Assembly: GCA_963743575.1 (NCBI GenBank)
Contig: CAVUQC010000004.1
Span: 62,001-126,000, forward strand
Source: DASUPK01 sp963743575
GTDB taxonomy: Bacteria > Actinomycetota > Thermoleophilia > Solirubrobacterales > 70-9
Length of the DNA stretch: 64,000 bases
Direction of reading: 5' to 3'
The notes under the pieces were generated by a model, which saw nothing but the letters and a program-made list of their open reading frames with translations, ran no database searches and was not told where the DNA came from. This document shows positions 8,463 through 16,460 of the stretch, in pieces. Every line of letters starts with the position of its first letter. Position 1 is the stretch's first letter. Position numbers and translations under genes: made by a program.

Positions 8463-8519
8463 TCGCGACACGCCTGCTTGCTGAGATCAGGGCACGCGTC
8501 CCGCCAACCCCGGCGGGTG

Positions 8520-8666
8520 CTAGGAGAGCTTCCCGATCTTGAAGATCTTCGTCCCGCAATCGGGGCACGTGCCCTGGATCGCGGGGCGACCGTTCTTCAT
8601 GGTCACCTGCTGCGGTTCCTTGATCTCGACCTTCTTGCGTTCCTTGACGCAGTAGCCCTCAGGCAT
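8520..8666 (-). CDS. DUF5679 small protein with one missing cysteine
   Basis: A 48-residue protein: MPEGYCVKERKKVEIKEPQQ, then VTMKNGRPAIQGTCPDCGTK and IFKIGKLS. This matches the DUF5679 family, small zinc-ribbon-like proteins common in actinobacteria. Most relatives that I know read GYCVKC, giving two CxxC pairs; here position 9 is Glu (CVKE), so only CPDC forms a pair and the first pair is reduced to a single Cys. A very strong AAAGGAGGT ribosome-binding site sits 6 nt before the ATG, which supports real translation. Function unknown. Confidence 0.85.
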   Translation of the reverse strand: MPEGYCVKERKKVEIKEPQQVTMKNGRPAIQGTCPDCGTKIFKIGKLS

Positions 8667-8762
8667 CGAGGACCTCCTTTCGAGCCGATTCCGCAAATCA
8701 CGCTAGAGGACATAGCGGACGTGCGTGGCTTTTCGCCGCAACTTAGTGCGGAAAGTAACTAG

Positions 8763-9499
8763 CTACTTGCCCGCGGGCGTGGTGGTGGTCGTCGCCCCGG
8801 GCGTGAGCGTCGTGCCCGCCCCCGTGCCCGCGGCTGCGCCCTTGCTGAACGCGCCCGCCGACGCCTGGGTCTGCAGGCTGGAGATGCTGGCGGCGTTCTG
8901 TGACTGCTGCTTCTGCACGGCCGCGATCGACTGCTGAAGCTGGGAAACCGAGGAGTTGAGCGCCGCCTGCGTGTCCTTCGAGTTCTTGGTCGCGGCCACT
9001 TCGAGCGCATCGATTCGCTTGGTGAGAGCGTCGAGATCGCCCTTCGTGGCGCTGTCGGACTTGGCCGTGAGCCCGAAGTAGAGCGCCGTCCCGGCGGCGA
9101 GGAGCGCGATCACCAAGCCCGCAATGCCGAAATACGTCATCCGGCCCTGCTTGCGCTCGATCTCGGCCATCCAGCCCTGCATGCCCTCCATTCGCTCCTG
9201 CACGTTGGGCGCGGGCGGCTTGGCGCCGGTCGGCTTGGCGCTCGTCGGCTTGGTTCCCTCCTTCGGAGCGACCTCCTTGGCCGTCTTGGTCTCCTTGGAG
9301 GCCGCGGGGGCGCTGACCTCCTCGGTCTCCTTTTCGCAGTCTTCGAGTCGGCCTCCTTCGCGCCGTTCCCATCCTTCGGCTGCTCCTCGGTCTTCTTCGA
9401 GACCGGCGCCTTCTTGGTCGCGGTGTCGCCGGAGCGGCCGGACCGCGTGAGCTTCGGCATGCGTACGCGCGGGGCGCGGAAATCGGGCATCGGGGGCAT
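8763..9499 (-). pseudogene. Single-pass coiled-coil membrane protein, frameshifted
   Basis: Two minus-strand frames make one protein. The first (from ATG 9499 or 9490) reads MPPMPDFRAPRVRMPKLTRS and an Ala/Lys/Glu-rich tail; at the TTTT run 9331-9334 it shifts into a frame reading KETEEVSAPAASKETKTAKE and continues through MEGMQGWMAEIERKQ, a membrane helix (FGIAGLVIALLAAGTALYFG), and a coiled coil (DALTKRIDALEVAAT, SVSQLQQSIAAVQKQQ) to a Thr/Pro-rich end. One extra base in the A/T run restores a ~245-residue protein. Either a recent frameshift or a homopolymer error. The ATG at 9203 could give a shorter protein. No family recognised. Confidence 0.6.
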
Positions 9500-9579
9500 C
9501 CTAGCCCGACCCCGGGACCCACGGCCCCGTAGGATTCCGCGTCCGTCCATCGCAGATTCGAACTCAAGGAGTGGCCCAG

Positions 9580-10743
9580 ATGCCCGAAGCAGTGATCGTC
9601 GACACCATCCGCACGCCCATCGGCCGTGCCTTCAAGGGCTCCCTGGCCCAGCTCCGACCCGATGAGATGGGCGCCTTCGTGATCGACCAGCTGCTCGAGC
9701 GGAATCCCGACGTGGATCCCGCCTCGGTCGAGGACGTCTTCTGCGGCTGCGGCATGCCGCAGGGCCTCCAGGCCTTCAACATCGGGCGCATCATGGTCCT
9801 GCTCTCCGAGAAGCTGCCGGAGACGGTCAACGGCGTGACGATGTCCCGTTACTGCGCGTCGAGCCTCGATTCGATCAGGCACGCGGCCAACGCGGTGCGC
9901 GCCGGCCAGGGCGACACCTACATCGCCGCGGGCGTCGAGTGGGTCTCCCGCTACAACGAGCGCACCGAGCCGGCCGGCGCCCCGGACCAGAACGAGAAGC
10001 TCCAGGGCAAGGACGGAACGCCGAACGCCTACATCGACATGGGACTCACTGCGGTGAACGTGGCCAAGCGCTACGAGGTGAGCCGAGCCGACATGGACAA
10101 GTACGCGCAGCGCTCGCAGGAGCTGGCCGTGCAGTCGCAGGAGGACGGCTTCTTCGACCGCGAGATCGTCCCGGTCTCCGACCAGGAAGGCAACGAGGTG
10201 GCCAAGGACGACGGCCCGCGTGCCAGCTCGACGCTCGAGAAGCTCTCCGAGCTGCCCGAGGCGTTCGACGGTGGAGGAGGGGTCACCGCCGGCAACTCGT
10301 GCCCGCTCAACGACGGTGCCGCCGCCGTGCTGGTCATGTCCGAGGACCGCGCCAAGGAGCTCGGCCTGAAGCCGCGCGCCAAGCTGCTGACCGCCGCCAC
10401 GCACGGGAACGAGCCGGAGTACATGGGCGTTGCCCCGATCGGCGCGATCAAGAAGGTCCTCGACCGGCAGGGGATGAAGATCGGCGATGTCGACGTGGTC
10501 GAGCTCAATGAGGCCTTCGCCGCCCAGGTCATCCCGATCATGGCCGAGTGCGACATCCCGCTGGAGAAGATGAACACGCACGGCGGGGCGATCGCCCTCG
10601 GTCACCCGTTCGGCATGACCGGCGCCCGGATCATGGGCACCCTGCTCAACGTCATGGAGACCGACGACCACGCGGTCGGCCTCGAGACCATGTGCGTCGC
10701 GGGTGGCCAGGGCGAGGCGCAGCTGGTGGAGCGGCTGAACTAA
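9580..10743 (+). CDS. Thiolase (acetyl-CoA acyltransferase)
   Basis: A 387-residue thiolase that either cleaves 3-ketoacyl-CoA in beta-oxidation or condenses acetyl-CoA. All catalytic signatures are present: the acyl-accepting Cys in SRYCASS, NEAFAAQ, the His in GGAIALGHPFGMTGARI and the second Cys in CVAGGQGEA. AAGGAG with an 8-nt spacer supports ATG 9580 rather than the GTG at 9571, which overlaps the ribosome-binding site. With the acyl-CoA dehydrogenase at 14657-16417, the crotonase at 22594 and the SDR at 41160 it could supply a beta-oxidation set, though they are not in one operon. Its TAA shares a CTAA with the stop of the convergent gene. Confidence 0.93.
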   Translation: MPEAVIVDTIRTPIGRAFKGSLAQLRPDEMGAFVIDQLLERNPDVDPASVEDVFCGCGMPQGLQAFNIGRIMVLLSEKLPETVNGVTMSRYCASSLDSIRHAANAVRAGQGDTYIAAGVEWVSRYNERTEPAGAPDQNEKLQGKDGTPNAYIDMGLTAVNVAKRYEVSRADMDKYAQRSQELAVQSQEDGFFDREIVPVSDQEGNEVAKDDGPRASSTLEKLSELPEAFDGGGGVTAGNSCPLNDGAAAVLVMSEDRAKELGLKPRAKLLTAATHGNEPEYMGVAPIGAIKKVLDRQGMKIGDVDVVELNEAFAAQVIPIMAECDIPLEKMNTHGGAIALGHPFGMTGARIMGTLLNVMETDDHAVGLETMCVAGGQGEAQLVERLN

Positions 10744-11762
10744 GTAGCGGGCGCGCCTGATGTTGCCGCCGGCGAGGCGGCCACGAGCATCTCGTTGAGT
10801 TGCTCCTCGGGCAAGCCGAGGGGCAGCACCAGGTCGATCGCGTCCGCTCCCGCCTCGAGCCAGGCCTGAACGGCGACCGGCGCCTCGTCGTAGGTGCCCA
10901 TCACCGTCACCTCTCGCGCAAGTTCCTCCGCGGCGGCGGGCAGTTGGGGCATCCCTTCGCCATCGTTGGCGGCGAGCAGAGCATCGACCTGGTCCGCGAA
11001 TCCGAAGCGTTCGCGAAGCATTCGCGGATACAGAGGTCCCATGCGTGTCAGATAGGCGAGGAGCCAGCCGGCGGCGATCTGCCGAGCCGTCTCCTCGTCC
11101 TCGCCGACTGCAAGCGGGACGCTGGCGGTGACTCCGGTCCCGGACTGAGCGCCGACACGCGCCTCGCCCTCGGCGAGCAGGGCGCGGCCGTCGGGGAGTC
11201 GCGAGCGGGCCCACAGGAAGGGCAGCCAGGTGTCCGCCAGCTCTCCCGCCAGACGCACCGAGGCCGGGGAGAGCGCCGCAAGCAGGATCGGAACCGGCGA
11301 GTCGGGTGTTGACCCCAGCCGCAGCGGCCGGACTCCCTCCCGCTCGAGCGGCAGGCGATCTCCGTCGAGCAGCGACCGGACCGAGATCAGCGTGCTGCGC
11401 ATCCGGTCAATCGGCTGCTCCCAGGTGAGTCCGTGCAATCCCTCGACGAGCGGAGGGCTGCTCGCGCCGAGCCCGAGGCTGAAGCGGCCGCCGGAAACCC
11501 GCTGGAGTCCCGTCGCAGCCATCGCGATCGCTGCCGGCGAGCGGCTCCAGATCGGGAGCACTCCCGAGCCGATGCCGATTCGCGAGGTTGCTTCGGCGAT
11601 CTGCGTAAGCACCACCACCGCGTCGTGTGTCCAACCTTCTGCGGTGCCGAAGCGAGCGAAGCCGAGCTTCTCGGCGGCAACCGCAAGCCGGATCGTCGCC
11701 TCGGCATCGGTCTGGAATGGCGTCACCCCAGCGCCGACCTTCGAATTGGCCATCGTGGTCAT
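10740..11762 (-). CDS. LLM-class (F420-type) flavin-dependent oxidoreductase
   Basis: A 340-residue TIM-barrel protein of the luciferase-like monooxygenase family. The pattern AAEKLGFARFGTAEGWTHDA, TSRIGIGSGVLPIWSRSPA, LGLGASSPPLVEGLHG and the late TYDEAPVAVQAWLEAGADAI follows actinobacterial F420-dependent reductases. The cofactor (F420 or FMN) and substrate are inferred from family habits only. It is one of three such paralogues here (30784 and 48887 are the others). It overlaps the convergent thiolase by 4 bp. AGGGAGAG precedes the ATG. Confidence 0.85.
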   Translation of the reverse strand: MTTMANSKVGAGVTPFQTDAEATIRLAVAAEKLGFARFGTAEGWTHDAVVVLTQIAEATSRIGIGSGVLPIWSRSPAAIAMAATGLQRVSGGRFSLGLGASSPPLVEGLHGLTWEQPIDRMRSTLISVRSLLDGDRLPLEREGVRPLRLGSTPDSPVPILLAALSPASVRLAGELADTWLPFLWARSRLPDGRALLAEGEARVGAQSGTGVTASVPLAVGEDEETARQIAAGWLLAYLTRMGPLYPRMLRERFGFADQVDALLAANDGEGMPQLPAAAEELAREVTVMGTYDEAPVAVQAWLEAGADAIDLVLPLGLPEEQLNEMLVAASPAATSGAPAT

Positions 11763-11825
11763 CGGCGTCTCTCCCTACGGGTCGATTGAGCAGGGAGATT
11801 GATTCCACCACGTAGCACCCTCAAA

Positions 11826-11831
11826 TAGGGT
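11826..11831 (+). promoter_or_regulatory. Putative -10 box (TAGGGT), leaderless type
   Basis: TAGGGT ends 9 nt before the ATG at 11841, with no ribosome-binding site between, as expected for a leaderless transcript. Confidence 0.45.
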
Positions 11832-11840
11832 GCCCCTCCG

Positions 11841-12428
11841 ATGGAGCTGGTGCCGACGACGATCAGCGCCGGGTACGCCGCCGGGCTGAACGCCTACGGC
11901 ACCGTCTTTCTGCTCGGGCTGCTGGGCCGAGCGGGATTCGGCGAGGTTCCACACGATCTCACCACCAAGCCGATCCTGATCGCGGCGGGGGTGATGTTCG
12001 CGATCGAGTTCATCACCGACAAGGTGCCGTTTCTGGACAGCACCTGGGACCTGCTGCACACGGCGATCCGGCCCGCGATCGGCAGCCTGATCGGCGTCTC
12101 GTTCGCCGGGCTCGACAACGTGACCGGGCCGGAGACGGTCGCGGTGGGCGGCGCCAGCGGCTCAACCGCGCTGGTCGCCCACAGCCTGAAGGCGGGGATC
12201 CGGCTGGGCATCAATGCTTCGCCGGAGCCGTTCTCGAACGTGTTCATGAGCCTGATCGAGGACGGCCTGATGGCCGCCGTCGTCGCGCTCGCCCTGAAGG
12301 AGCCGTACATCGCGCTGGCGGTGGTCGTCGTGCTGCTCGCGATCGGAATCGGGATCGTGCTCTACCTGCGCAAGCGGATCAAGCTGGCGCTGGAGCGCCG
12401 ACGGGAGAGGCGCGCGGCTTCGCCATAA
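11841..12428 (+). CDS. DUF4126 family membrane protein
   Basis: 195 residues with the DUF4126 pattern: an N-terminal SAGYAAGLNAYGTVFLLGLL, the conserved FAIEFITDKVPFLDSTWDLL, and further helices around AIRPAIGSLIGVSFAG, ALVAHSLKAGIRLGINASPEP and IALAVVVVLLAIGIGIVLYL. Integral membrane protein of unknown function. The end is unusual: the last codons and the TAA stop lie inside repeat copy 3, because the element's usual GCCATCAGG reads GCCATAAGG here. The C-terminal Ala-Ala-Ser-Pro is therefore contributed by the repeat. Confidence 0.85.
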   Translation: MELVPTTISAGYAAGLNAYGTVFLLGLLGRAGFGEVPHDLTTKPILIAAGVMFAIEFITDKVPFLDSTWDLLHTAIRPAIGSLIGVSFAGLDNVTGPETVAVGGASGSTALVAHSLKAGIRLGINASPEPFSNVFMSLIEDGLMAAVVALALKEPYIALAVVVVLLAIGIGIVLYLRKRIKLALERRRERRAASP

Positions 12429-12512
12429 GGTCGCGGCCACGAGCGGCCGCCCCACATAAGTCGCTACGGGCTCCGCCCTCCGCTCCAAAGTGCAGCGGCC
12501 TGGTGGCCGCTA
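12415..12512 (-). repeat. Convergent-gene structured repeat, copy 3
   Basis: Between the DUF4126 gene (+) and the tetR gene (-). On the minus strand it opens with the TAG of tetR, then CGGCCACCAGGCCGC, keeps the inner hairpin as GGGCGGAGCCC (loop changed, stem kept), and closes with GCGGCCGCTCGTGGCCGC. Its distal end overlaps the coding end of the DUF4126 gene by 14 bp. Confidence 0.9.
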
Positions 12513-13124
12513 GGCCCGCAGCCCATCGACCAACTGAAGCAGCGCCCCCTCGACCTCAGCGCGGGCCTTGCGCGGATGCTCCGCGTGGGCGATCACGAAG
12601 GCCGCCTCGGAGAGGGCGGCGACGAAGAGGTGCGCCATCGGCTCGGTGGCGATCGGCCTGATCAGGCCCGCCTCGACGGCTCCGTCGAGGGCGGCGCGGG
12701 TCAGCCCGAGCCCGTGCCGGTTGTCGATCTCGCGCCACTCGGGCCAGCCCAGCACGGCGGGGGCATCGGTGAGGCTGATCTGCTTCACGGCGGGCTCTTC
12801 GCAGGCGTCCAGGAACGCACGCATGCCGCTCACCATCAGCTCGTAGGGGTCGCTTGCGCTCTCCATAGTCTCCCCGATTCGCTCCATCAGATCGGCCTCC
12901 ACGCGCTCGAAGACGGCCCGGAAGAGGTCGCGCTTGTCGGTGAAGTGGTGGTAGAGGGCCCCGCGCGTGACCTTCGCGCGGGCGACGATCTCCTCGGTGC
13001 TGACGCCTGCGTAGCCACGCTGGGTGAAGAGCTCGAGCCCGGCGTCGATCAACGCCTCACGCGTCGCCTGGGCCTCCGCCTCGCGGCGGCCCGGCTGCGC
13101 GGGCGTCCGTGGAGTCGTTGACAT
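12510..13124 (-). CDS. TetR/AcrR family transcriptional regulator
   Basis: 204 residues. The N-terminal helix-turn-helix domain is canonical: ATREALIDAGLELFTQRGYA, STEEIVARAKVTRGALYHHF, then TDKRDLFRAVFE. The C-terminal ligand domain is variable; the ligand is unknown. The ATG lies inside a small inverted repeat, TACAGCCTGTA (13124-13134), which is probably its own operator and also covers the upstream region of the divergent hydrolase gene. A -10-like TAACCT on the minus strand (13134-13139) would start transcription close to the ATG. The TAG stop is the first triplet of repeat copy 3. Confidence 0.9.
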   Translation of the reverse strand: MSTTPRTPAQPGRREAEAQATREALIDAGLELFTQRGYAGVSTEEIVARAKVTRGALYHHFTDKRDLFRAVFERVEADLMERIGETMESASDPYELMVSGMRAFLDACEEPAVKQISLTDAPAVLGWPEWREIDNRHGLGLTRAALDGAVEAGLIRPIATEPMAHLFVAALSEAAFVIAHAEHPRKARAEVEGALLQLVDGLRA

Positions 13125-13134
13125 ACAGCCTGTA
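13124..13134. promoter_or_regulatory. Inverted repeat, candidate TetR operator
   Basis: TACAG-C-CTGTA at the tetR start codon, in the 43-bp divergent gap to the hydrolase gene. It overlaps the predicted promoters of both genes (TAACCT on the minus strand; TAGGCT at 13149-13154 on the plus strand). The position fits autoregulation plus control of the neighbour; binding is inferred. Confidence 0.45.
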
Positions 13135-13167
13135 GGTTAGGCGTTGACTAGGCTGACTGGTCCAGGG

Positions 13168-14559
13168 ATGGAGGAGAGGATCCTGACGAGGGTTGGAGTT
13201 CGCGCGGGCCTCGCGCTGATCGGAATGGTCATCGCGCTGGTCTTCGCCGCCGCGCCCGCGGGCGCGCGGGAGAGGCTGATCACCGTGCCGACCCCCACGG
13301 CTCCGGGCCCGGCCCAGTTCAACCAGGTGACCGTCCACCAGTTCGGCCCGGCCTCCGGGAAGCGCGTGCTGGTCCTGATGCCCGGGACCCAGGGCGGCTC
13401 CGGCGACTTCACCCTCGACGCCCGGTACCTGGTCAAGCGGGTGCCCGGACTCCAGGTCTGGGCGATCGACCGGCGGACTCAGGCGCTCGAGGACACCGCC
13501 ACGTTCGCGGCGGCCGACCGGGGCCAGATCCCGCTCCAGCAGGCCTTCGACTACTACCTCAACCTCCAGGGCTTCCACATCCGCGGCGCCAACGAGGACC
13601 CCTACGCTCGAGACTGGGGAATGGCGGTGGCCCTCAACGACGCGCGGGCGGTCGTCCTGCGGGCCCGGGCCCACGGACGCAGGCAGGTCGTGCTCGGGGG
13701 GCATTCGCTCGGCGCGTCGCTCACCACGGCCTATGCCGCCTGGGACTTCAACGGTCATCCGGGCTACAAGGATCTCGCGGGTCTCGTCCTGATCGACGGC
13801 GGCCTGCTCGGGAGCTTCGATGCGTACGACCTCTCCCAGGCCCAGCAGGCCGTCGCCGACCTGCAGACGAGTGACCCGTTCCTCGACCTCCTGGGGATCG
13901 GAATCCCGGAGGCCGCCGGCCTGTTCGCCGAGATCGGCGGGCTCTACGCGAAGAAGGAGCCGACGGCGCCCGCGACGACGCTGCAGAGCTATCCGCTTCT
14001 CCCGGCGCAGTTCAATCCGCCGTTCCCGGTCACCAACCGCGGGCTGCTCGGCTATGCGTTCGATCGCGATACCTCGCCCGCGGACCTAGGCCTGCTTCAC
14101 ATCAACGGCGGGGGCCTGGCGGCATCCGGCAGCCCGAGGGATTGGGTCGACGGCGGGGTCACGCCCGTGAGCCGGCTCGCGGAGACCTTCGGCCAGGAGC
14201 CGACCAACGCCGTCGAGTGGTACTTCCCGAAGCGGCTGACCATCGACACGAACGGCGCGGACCAGATGACCCAGAACGACGTCGCGAACTTCCTCGGCCT
14301 GCGCCTGACGCACACCCGCAAGGTGAATCTGCCGCTCTATGCGATCGCCACCGATCTCGCCGGCGCGCACGTGCTCGACGGCGCCCGCAATCTGATCGCC
14401 CGGTCGCGGATCACCAAGAAGCAGTCGAGACTGGTCAACCGCAATCCGCAGAACAGCCACCTCGACCCGCTGACCGCAGCGCCGAGGACCAACGCGTTCC
14501 TGAAGACCGTGGTGCCGTTCCTGGATAAGAAGGTTTTCGGGAACAAGCGGAAGCGATAG
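13168..14559 (+). CDS. Secreted alpha/beta-hydrolase
   Basis: A 463-residue exported hydrolase. Signal peptide (RVGVRAGLALIGMVIALVFA, cleavage near APAGARE). The nucleophile elbow GGHSLGAS is near residue 175, after a strand RQVVLGG, and LVLIDGGLLG follows; a late His (for example in DLAGAHVLD) may complete the triad. The reaction, esterase or other, cannot be assigned. ATG 13168 gives the best signal peptide; an in-frame TTG lies at 13144. Divergent from tetR with a shared operator candidate, so it is a likely target of that regulator. Repeat copy 4 starts 1 nt after its stop. Confidence 0.78.
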   Translation: MEERILTRVGVRAGLALIGMVIALVFAAAPAGARERLITVPTPTAPGPAQFNQVTVHQFGPASGKRVLVLMPGTQGGSGDFTLDARYLVKRVPGLQVWAIDRRTQALEDTATFAAADRGQIPLQQAFDYYLNLQGFHIRGANEDPYARDWGMAVALNDARAVVLRARAHGRRQVVLGGHSLGASLTTAYAAWDFNGHPGYKDLAGLVLIDGGLLGSFDAYDLSQAQQAVADLQTSDPFLDLLGIGIPEAAGLFAEIGGLYAKKEPTAPATTLQSYPLLPAQFNPPFPVTNRGLLGYAFDRDTSPADLGLLHINGGGLAASGSPRDWVDGGVTPVSRLAETFGQEPTNAVEWYFPKRLTIDTNGADQMTQNDVANFLGLRLTHTRKVNLPLYAIATDLAGAHVLDGARNLIARSRITKKQSRLVNRNPQNSHLDPLTAAPRTNAFLKTVVPFLDKKVFGNKRKR

Positions 14560-14560
14560 A

Positions 14561-14659
14561 CGGCTTCGCCATCAGGTCGCGGCCACGAGCGGCCGCCCAA
14601 CATAAGTCGCTCCGGCCTTCGGCCTCCGCTCCCAAGTAGGGCGGCCTGGTGGCCGCTTA
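14561..14659 (-). repeat. Convergent-gene structured repeat, copy 4
   Basis: Fills the gap between the hydrolase (+) and the acyl-CoA dehydrogenase (-). The inner hairpin is GGCCGAAGGCC instead of GGGCGAAGCCC: both sides of the stem have changed so pairing is kept. The minus-strand TAA of the dehydrogenase directly abuts GCGGCCACCAGGCCGC. Confidence 0.9.
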
Positions 14660-16417
14660 GTCTTCAAAAAGCGCGTAGCCGTAGCTGCCGCGCTTGTACG
14701 CGAGCTTTGCGATCGCCGTCATCCGATCGTCGTCGTTCGACTCGATCTGGTCGAAGCGTGACTCCACCCGGGTCGCGGCGCGCGTGCAGAAGGTGTCCGC
14801 GATGTAGCGCTCCTGGCCCGAGGGCTCGACGCCCTGGTCCTCCAGGATGCTGCTGACCCGGGAGATCAGCGCCACCTGGGCGTAGATGTCGGCGAGGTTG
14901 TCCGCCAGGCGCTTCTGCTGGTACTGGCGCTCGACGATCCCCTTCCGGTTGTCCCGCAGGAGCTTCTCGGTGACGCCGGCCAGGCGCTTCACCTGGTCTG
15001 AGACGGCGTCAGCGTGATCGGAGAGGTTCTCGTGGGCCTTGGTGATCTTTTCCGGCCGGACCTCGCGCTGGATCCGGTCGCTGGCGTAGTCGACGAGCAC
15101 GCCGATCGAGCTGATGGGTGAGCCCAGCTCGATGCCTGAGAGGCCTTCGAGCTTCTCGCCGACGGGCTTGAATCCGCCGAGCGCGATGAAGGCCCGCAGG
15201 ACGTCGTTGGCGCCCTCGAAGATCGGATAGATGCGCGTGTCGCGCAGGATCTTCTCGTAGGGGCGATCGCGCATGTAGCCCTCGCCGCCGGCCAGCTGCA
15301 GCGCGCGATTCGCCGCGTACCAGAGGAACTCGGTCCCGGAGACCTTGCAGACCGCGGACTCCAGCGAGTAGTCCGGCACACCGGAGTCGACAAGTCCGCA
15401 GGTCAGGTAGCACATGGACTCGAGCCCGAACAGGTGCGTGACCATCCAGCCGATCTTGTCCTGAACCAACTCGAAGTCGGCGAGGGGACGGCCGAACTGG
15501 CGCCGCTCCTTGACGTGGTCGATCGCGAGGTCGAGCAGCTTCTTGGCGCCGCCGACCGATCCGGTGCCGAGGCCGATGCGCCCGTTGTTCAGGATCTGCA
15601 TCGCGATGCGGAATCCCTGACCCGGATCGCCGAGCACGTTCTCGGGCGGCACCCTGACGTCGTTGAAGCGGAGGCGGCGCAGGTCGTTGGCCTGCAGGCC
15701 CATGGTATCGAAGCGCTCGCCGATCTCGAGGCCCTTCATCCCCTTCTCGAGGATGAGCGCGATGTGGCGGTCTTCGCCATCGATCTCGGCGCGGGCGAAG
15801 GTCGTGATCACGTCGGCTCGGGAGCCGTTGCCGATGTAGCGCTTCTCCCCGTTCAGGACCCAGGCGCCGTCGGGCTGCTGGACCGCCCGAGATTGCACGT
15901 TGTAGGCGTCCGAGCCGGCCTCCGGCTCGGTGAGGGCGAATGCGGCCAGCTTCCTGCCCGTCGCCAGGTCGGGGAGCCAGCGCTCCTTCTGCTCATCCGT
16001 CCCGAACAGCGAGATGCCCTTGAAGCCGATCGACTGGTGGACGCCGAGGACAATCGCCAGGGTGGCATCGATCTGGCCGACCGTCTCGAAGACCCGCGCG
16101 TAGCCGGTCTGCGAGAGGCCCTGGCCGCCGTACTTCGGATCCACGTAGAGGCCGAGGGCGCCGATCTCACCGAGGTCGCGGAGGACCTCGTCGGGGATCC
16201 AGCGGTCTTCCTCCGCCTTGTGAGCGTCGTAGTGCTCGTCGCAGTAGTCCCGGATGCGCTTGTTGAGGTCGCGGATCCGGTCCTGCTCGTCGGCATCGGT
16301 CGCCGGCCAGGGGAAGACGAGCTCCTCGTGGATCTCGCCGAGGAAGAGCGACTTCGCGAACGACGAGACGCCTTCCTGCGCCTCCTCCTGCCGCGGAATC
16401 GCCTCGCGGACCGCCAT
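14657..16417 (-). CDS. Acyl-CoA dehydrogenase, VLCAD/ACAD9-like
   Basis: A 586-residue flavoprotein making the first double bond in fatty acyl-CoA oxidation. FAD/substrate motifs are clear: ALTEPEAGSDAYNVQ, GEKRYIGNGSRADV, and RQFGRPLADFELVQDKIG. The catalytic Glu is in IYPIFEGANDVLRAF, the position used by VLCAD and ACAD9. Length and the helical C-terminal extension (after ~residue 440) also match that long subgroup, which in mitochondria is membrane-associated. The ATG at 16417 starts at MAVREAIPRQEE; sequence upstream is non-homologous. Divergent from a lipoprotein gene 43 bp away. Confidence 0.93.
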   Translation of the reverse strand: MAVREAIPRQEEAQEGVSSFAKSLFLGEIHEELVFPWPATDADEQDRIRDLNKRIRDYCDEHYDAHKAEEDRWIPDEVLRDLGEIGALGLYVDPKYGGQGLSQTGYARVFETVGQIDATLAIVLGVHQSIGFKGISLFGTDEQKERWLPDLATGRKLAAFALTEPEAGSDAYNVQSRAVQQPDGAWVLNGEKRYIGNGSRADVITTFARAEIDGEDRHIALILEKGMKGLEIGERFDTMGLQANDLRRLRFNDVRVPPENVLGDPGQGFRIAMQILNNGRIGLGTGSVGGAKKLLDLAIDHVKERRQFGRPLADFELVQDKIGWMVTHLFGLESMCYLTCGLVDSGVPDYSLESAVCKVSGTEFLWYAANRALQLAGGEGYMRDRPYEKILRDTRIYPIFEGANDVLRAFIALGGFKPVGEKLEGLSGIELGSPISSIGVLVDYASDRIQREVRPEKITKAHENLSDHADAVSDQVKRLAGVTEKLLRDNRKGIVERQYQQKRLADNLADIYAQVALISRVSSILEDQGVEPSGQERYIADTFCTRAATRVESRFDQIESNDDDRMTAIAKLAYKRGSYGYALFED

Positions 16418-16446
16418 CGGACTGAGACTACCTGCGAGGCCGAAGC

Positions 16447-16452
16447 TACTCT
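16447..16452 (+). promoter_or_regulatory. Putative -10 box (TACTCT), leaderless type
   Basis: TACTCT ends 8 nt before the ATG of the lipoprotein at 16461, within the 43-bp divergent gap. No ribosome-binding site is visible. Confidence 0.35.
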
Positions 16453-16460
16453 GCGCCCGC

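Noticed and set aside
8383..8568. A 61-residue minus-strand frame between the cupredoxin and DUF5679 genes
   Set aside because: It overlaps the DUF5679 gene and a perfect hairpin, has no ribosome-binding site and no protein-like pattern.
8743..11214. An 823-residue open frame on the minus strand
   Set aside because: It runs antisense to the thiolase and through two other genes, is full of Arg, Pro and Gly, and matches no family. It is a GC-rich shadow frame.
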